A stretch of DNA of 7,259 bases from Planctomycetota bacterium (GTDB taxonomy: Bacteria; Planctomycetota; Planctomycetia; Pirellulales; Pirellulaceae), in contig JAEZGD010000453.1 in NCBI GenBank assembly GCA_023417165.1, positions 1 through 7,259 of the forward strand, given 5' to 3'. Under the pieces are notes generated by a model. It did not search any database. It was not told the DNA's origin and saw nothing but the letters and a program-made list of their open reading frames with translations. The first letter of the stretch is position 1, and every line of letters starts with the position of its first letter. Shown here piece by piece: positions 6,731 through 7,259 of the stretch. The position numbers were made by a program, and so were the translations under genes.

Positions 6731-7259
6731 GGTTGCACCTCGTTAGCCCAAGGCTGAAAGACGTACTGTTCTGTGACGGGGTCGAAGGCTTCAATCGGGA
6801 TCACGTCCGACGGATAGTCCGCCGTCGGGGACCAGCGAGCGAATGCCATCTGATAGGGGGTAAATGCCTGGCGGGAAGATTGCGCATCTGGCGATGCAAT
6901 GTCATAGCCGCGAATATGGATCAGCACTTCGTCAGGAATCGGAGCGTCGGGGTAATCGGCCTGAAAATCAGCCAATCGCAAGGCGGCGTGGGCGATCAGA
7001 ACGTCGTGATCGCGGGCCAGTTTTTCTCGAATTTGGACTGCCCAACGTGCGCGGGCGTCTTGTTCGGTCTCGCCGGCGTCGAAGCTGAAGCCGACCGTCA
7101 GGTTCTGCTCCACGCTCCGCACACGATTCCCCAGCATCCGCCAATACTCGGCAGGATTCTCCGGCTCGTTGTCCGATAGGAGCCACACCGATCGCTCTTC
7201 GTCGTGCCAGCGAAACTCGTAAGCCAGGAAGGACGTTTGATCGCTGATGTTCGGAGCAA
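6727..7259 (-). CDS. Protein of unknown function, translationally coupled to the HTTM gene (5'-truncated)
   Basis: The frame is open to the window edge, so the N-terminus lies outside; 176 C-terminal residues are visible. The GTG at 7186-7188 is probably an internal codon, because the frame continues upstream with plausible sequence (FLAYEFRWHDEERS). The visible part is soluble and rich in charged and aromatic residues, without membrane helices. It includes WLLSDNEPENPAEYWRML, an amphipathic acidic/basic helix (about ETEQDARARWAVQIREKLAR), and a beta-rich part with PDEVLIHIRGYDI. I recognise no family. Its stop overlaps the HTTM start by 4 nt, so the two products are needed together and may form a complex. 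Small soluble partners next to HTTM genes are known (SdpA with SdpB), but no SdpA motif is visible here. A signal or membrane anchor could lie in the missing part. Confidence 0.85.
   Translation of the reverse strand, partial: APNISDQTSFLAYEFRWHDEERSVWLLSDNEPENPAEYWRMLGNRVRSVEQNLTVGFSFDAGETEQDARARWAVQIREKLARDHDVLIAHAALRLADFQADYPDAPIPDEVLIHIRGYDIASPDAQSSRQAFTPYQMAFARWSPTADYPSDVIPIEAFDPVTEQYVFQPWANEVQP
6736..6741 (-). promoter_or_regulatory. Ribosome binding site of the HTTM gene, inside the upstream coding sequence
   Basis: Read on the minus strand, GAGGTG lies 5 nt before the ATG at 6730. It is encoded by the Glu-Val codons near the end of the upstream gene and confirms the HTTM start. Confidence 0.7.

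Noticed and set aside
6475..7179. 234-codon open frame on the plus strand
   Set aside because: It lies opposite the HTTM gene and its partner, both of which show family motifs or tight coupling; its composition is that of an antisense shadow.

Overview
The window looks like chromosomal DNA from a GC-rich Gram-negative bacterium, most plausibly a planctomycete of the Pirellulales type. This rests on the mix of gene families: a Ro60/TROVE protein, a short HTTM membrane protein, a secreted tandem CE1-like esterase, and a Ser/Pro-rich exported protein ending in Phe. The taxonomy is inference; there is no rRNA or other marker in the window.

Layout. (1) Positions 1-1041, plus strand: the 3' part of a TROVE/Ro60-like RNA-binding protein with an intact vWA MIDAS. 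It ends at a strong intrinsic terminator (1050-1087). (2) Positions 1088-1306: a non-coding spacer with several short hairpins, then a weak promoter candidate and a near-perfect 16-bp inverted repeat just upstream of a MarR gene. (3) Positions 1307-3893, plus strand: a two-gene operon of a MarR regulator and, 10 nt later, a secreted protein with two CE1-like esterase domains separated by an E-set-like domain. (4) Positions 3894-4276: a gene-free spacer with a perfect 11-bp hairpin. (5) Positions 4277-5680, plus strand: an exported protein, probably an outer-membrane beta-barrel. (6) Positions 5693-7259, minus strand: two translationally coupled genes, a 5'-truncated soluble protein of unknown function followed by an HTTM (vitamin-K-dependent carboxylase-like) integral membrane protein, with stop and start overlapping as ATGA.

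How the genes may work together. The MarR gene and the esterase are very likely one transcript, and the inverted repeat sits where an autoregulatory operator would be, so the esterase is plausibly induced by a small ligand, perhaps a phenolic released by the esterase itself. The HTTM gene and its overlapping partner resemble the two-gene layout of HTTM systems in which the membrane enzyme works with a small soluble partner (SdpB with SdpA is one example). That parallel is from layout only. The TROVE gene is functionally separate, in RNA quality control. No mobile element, CRISPR array, tRNA or rRNA was seen.
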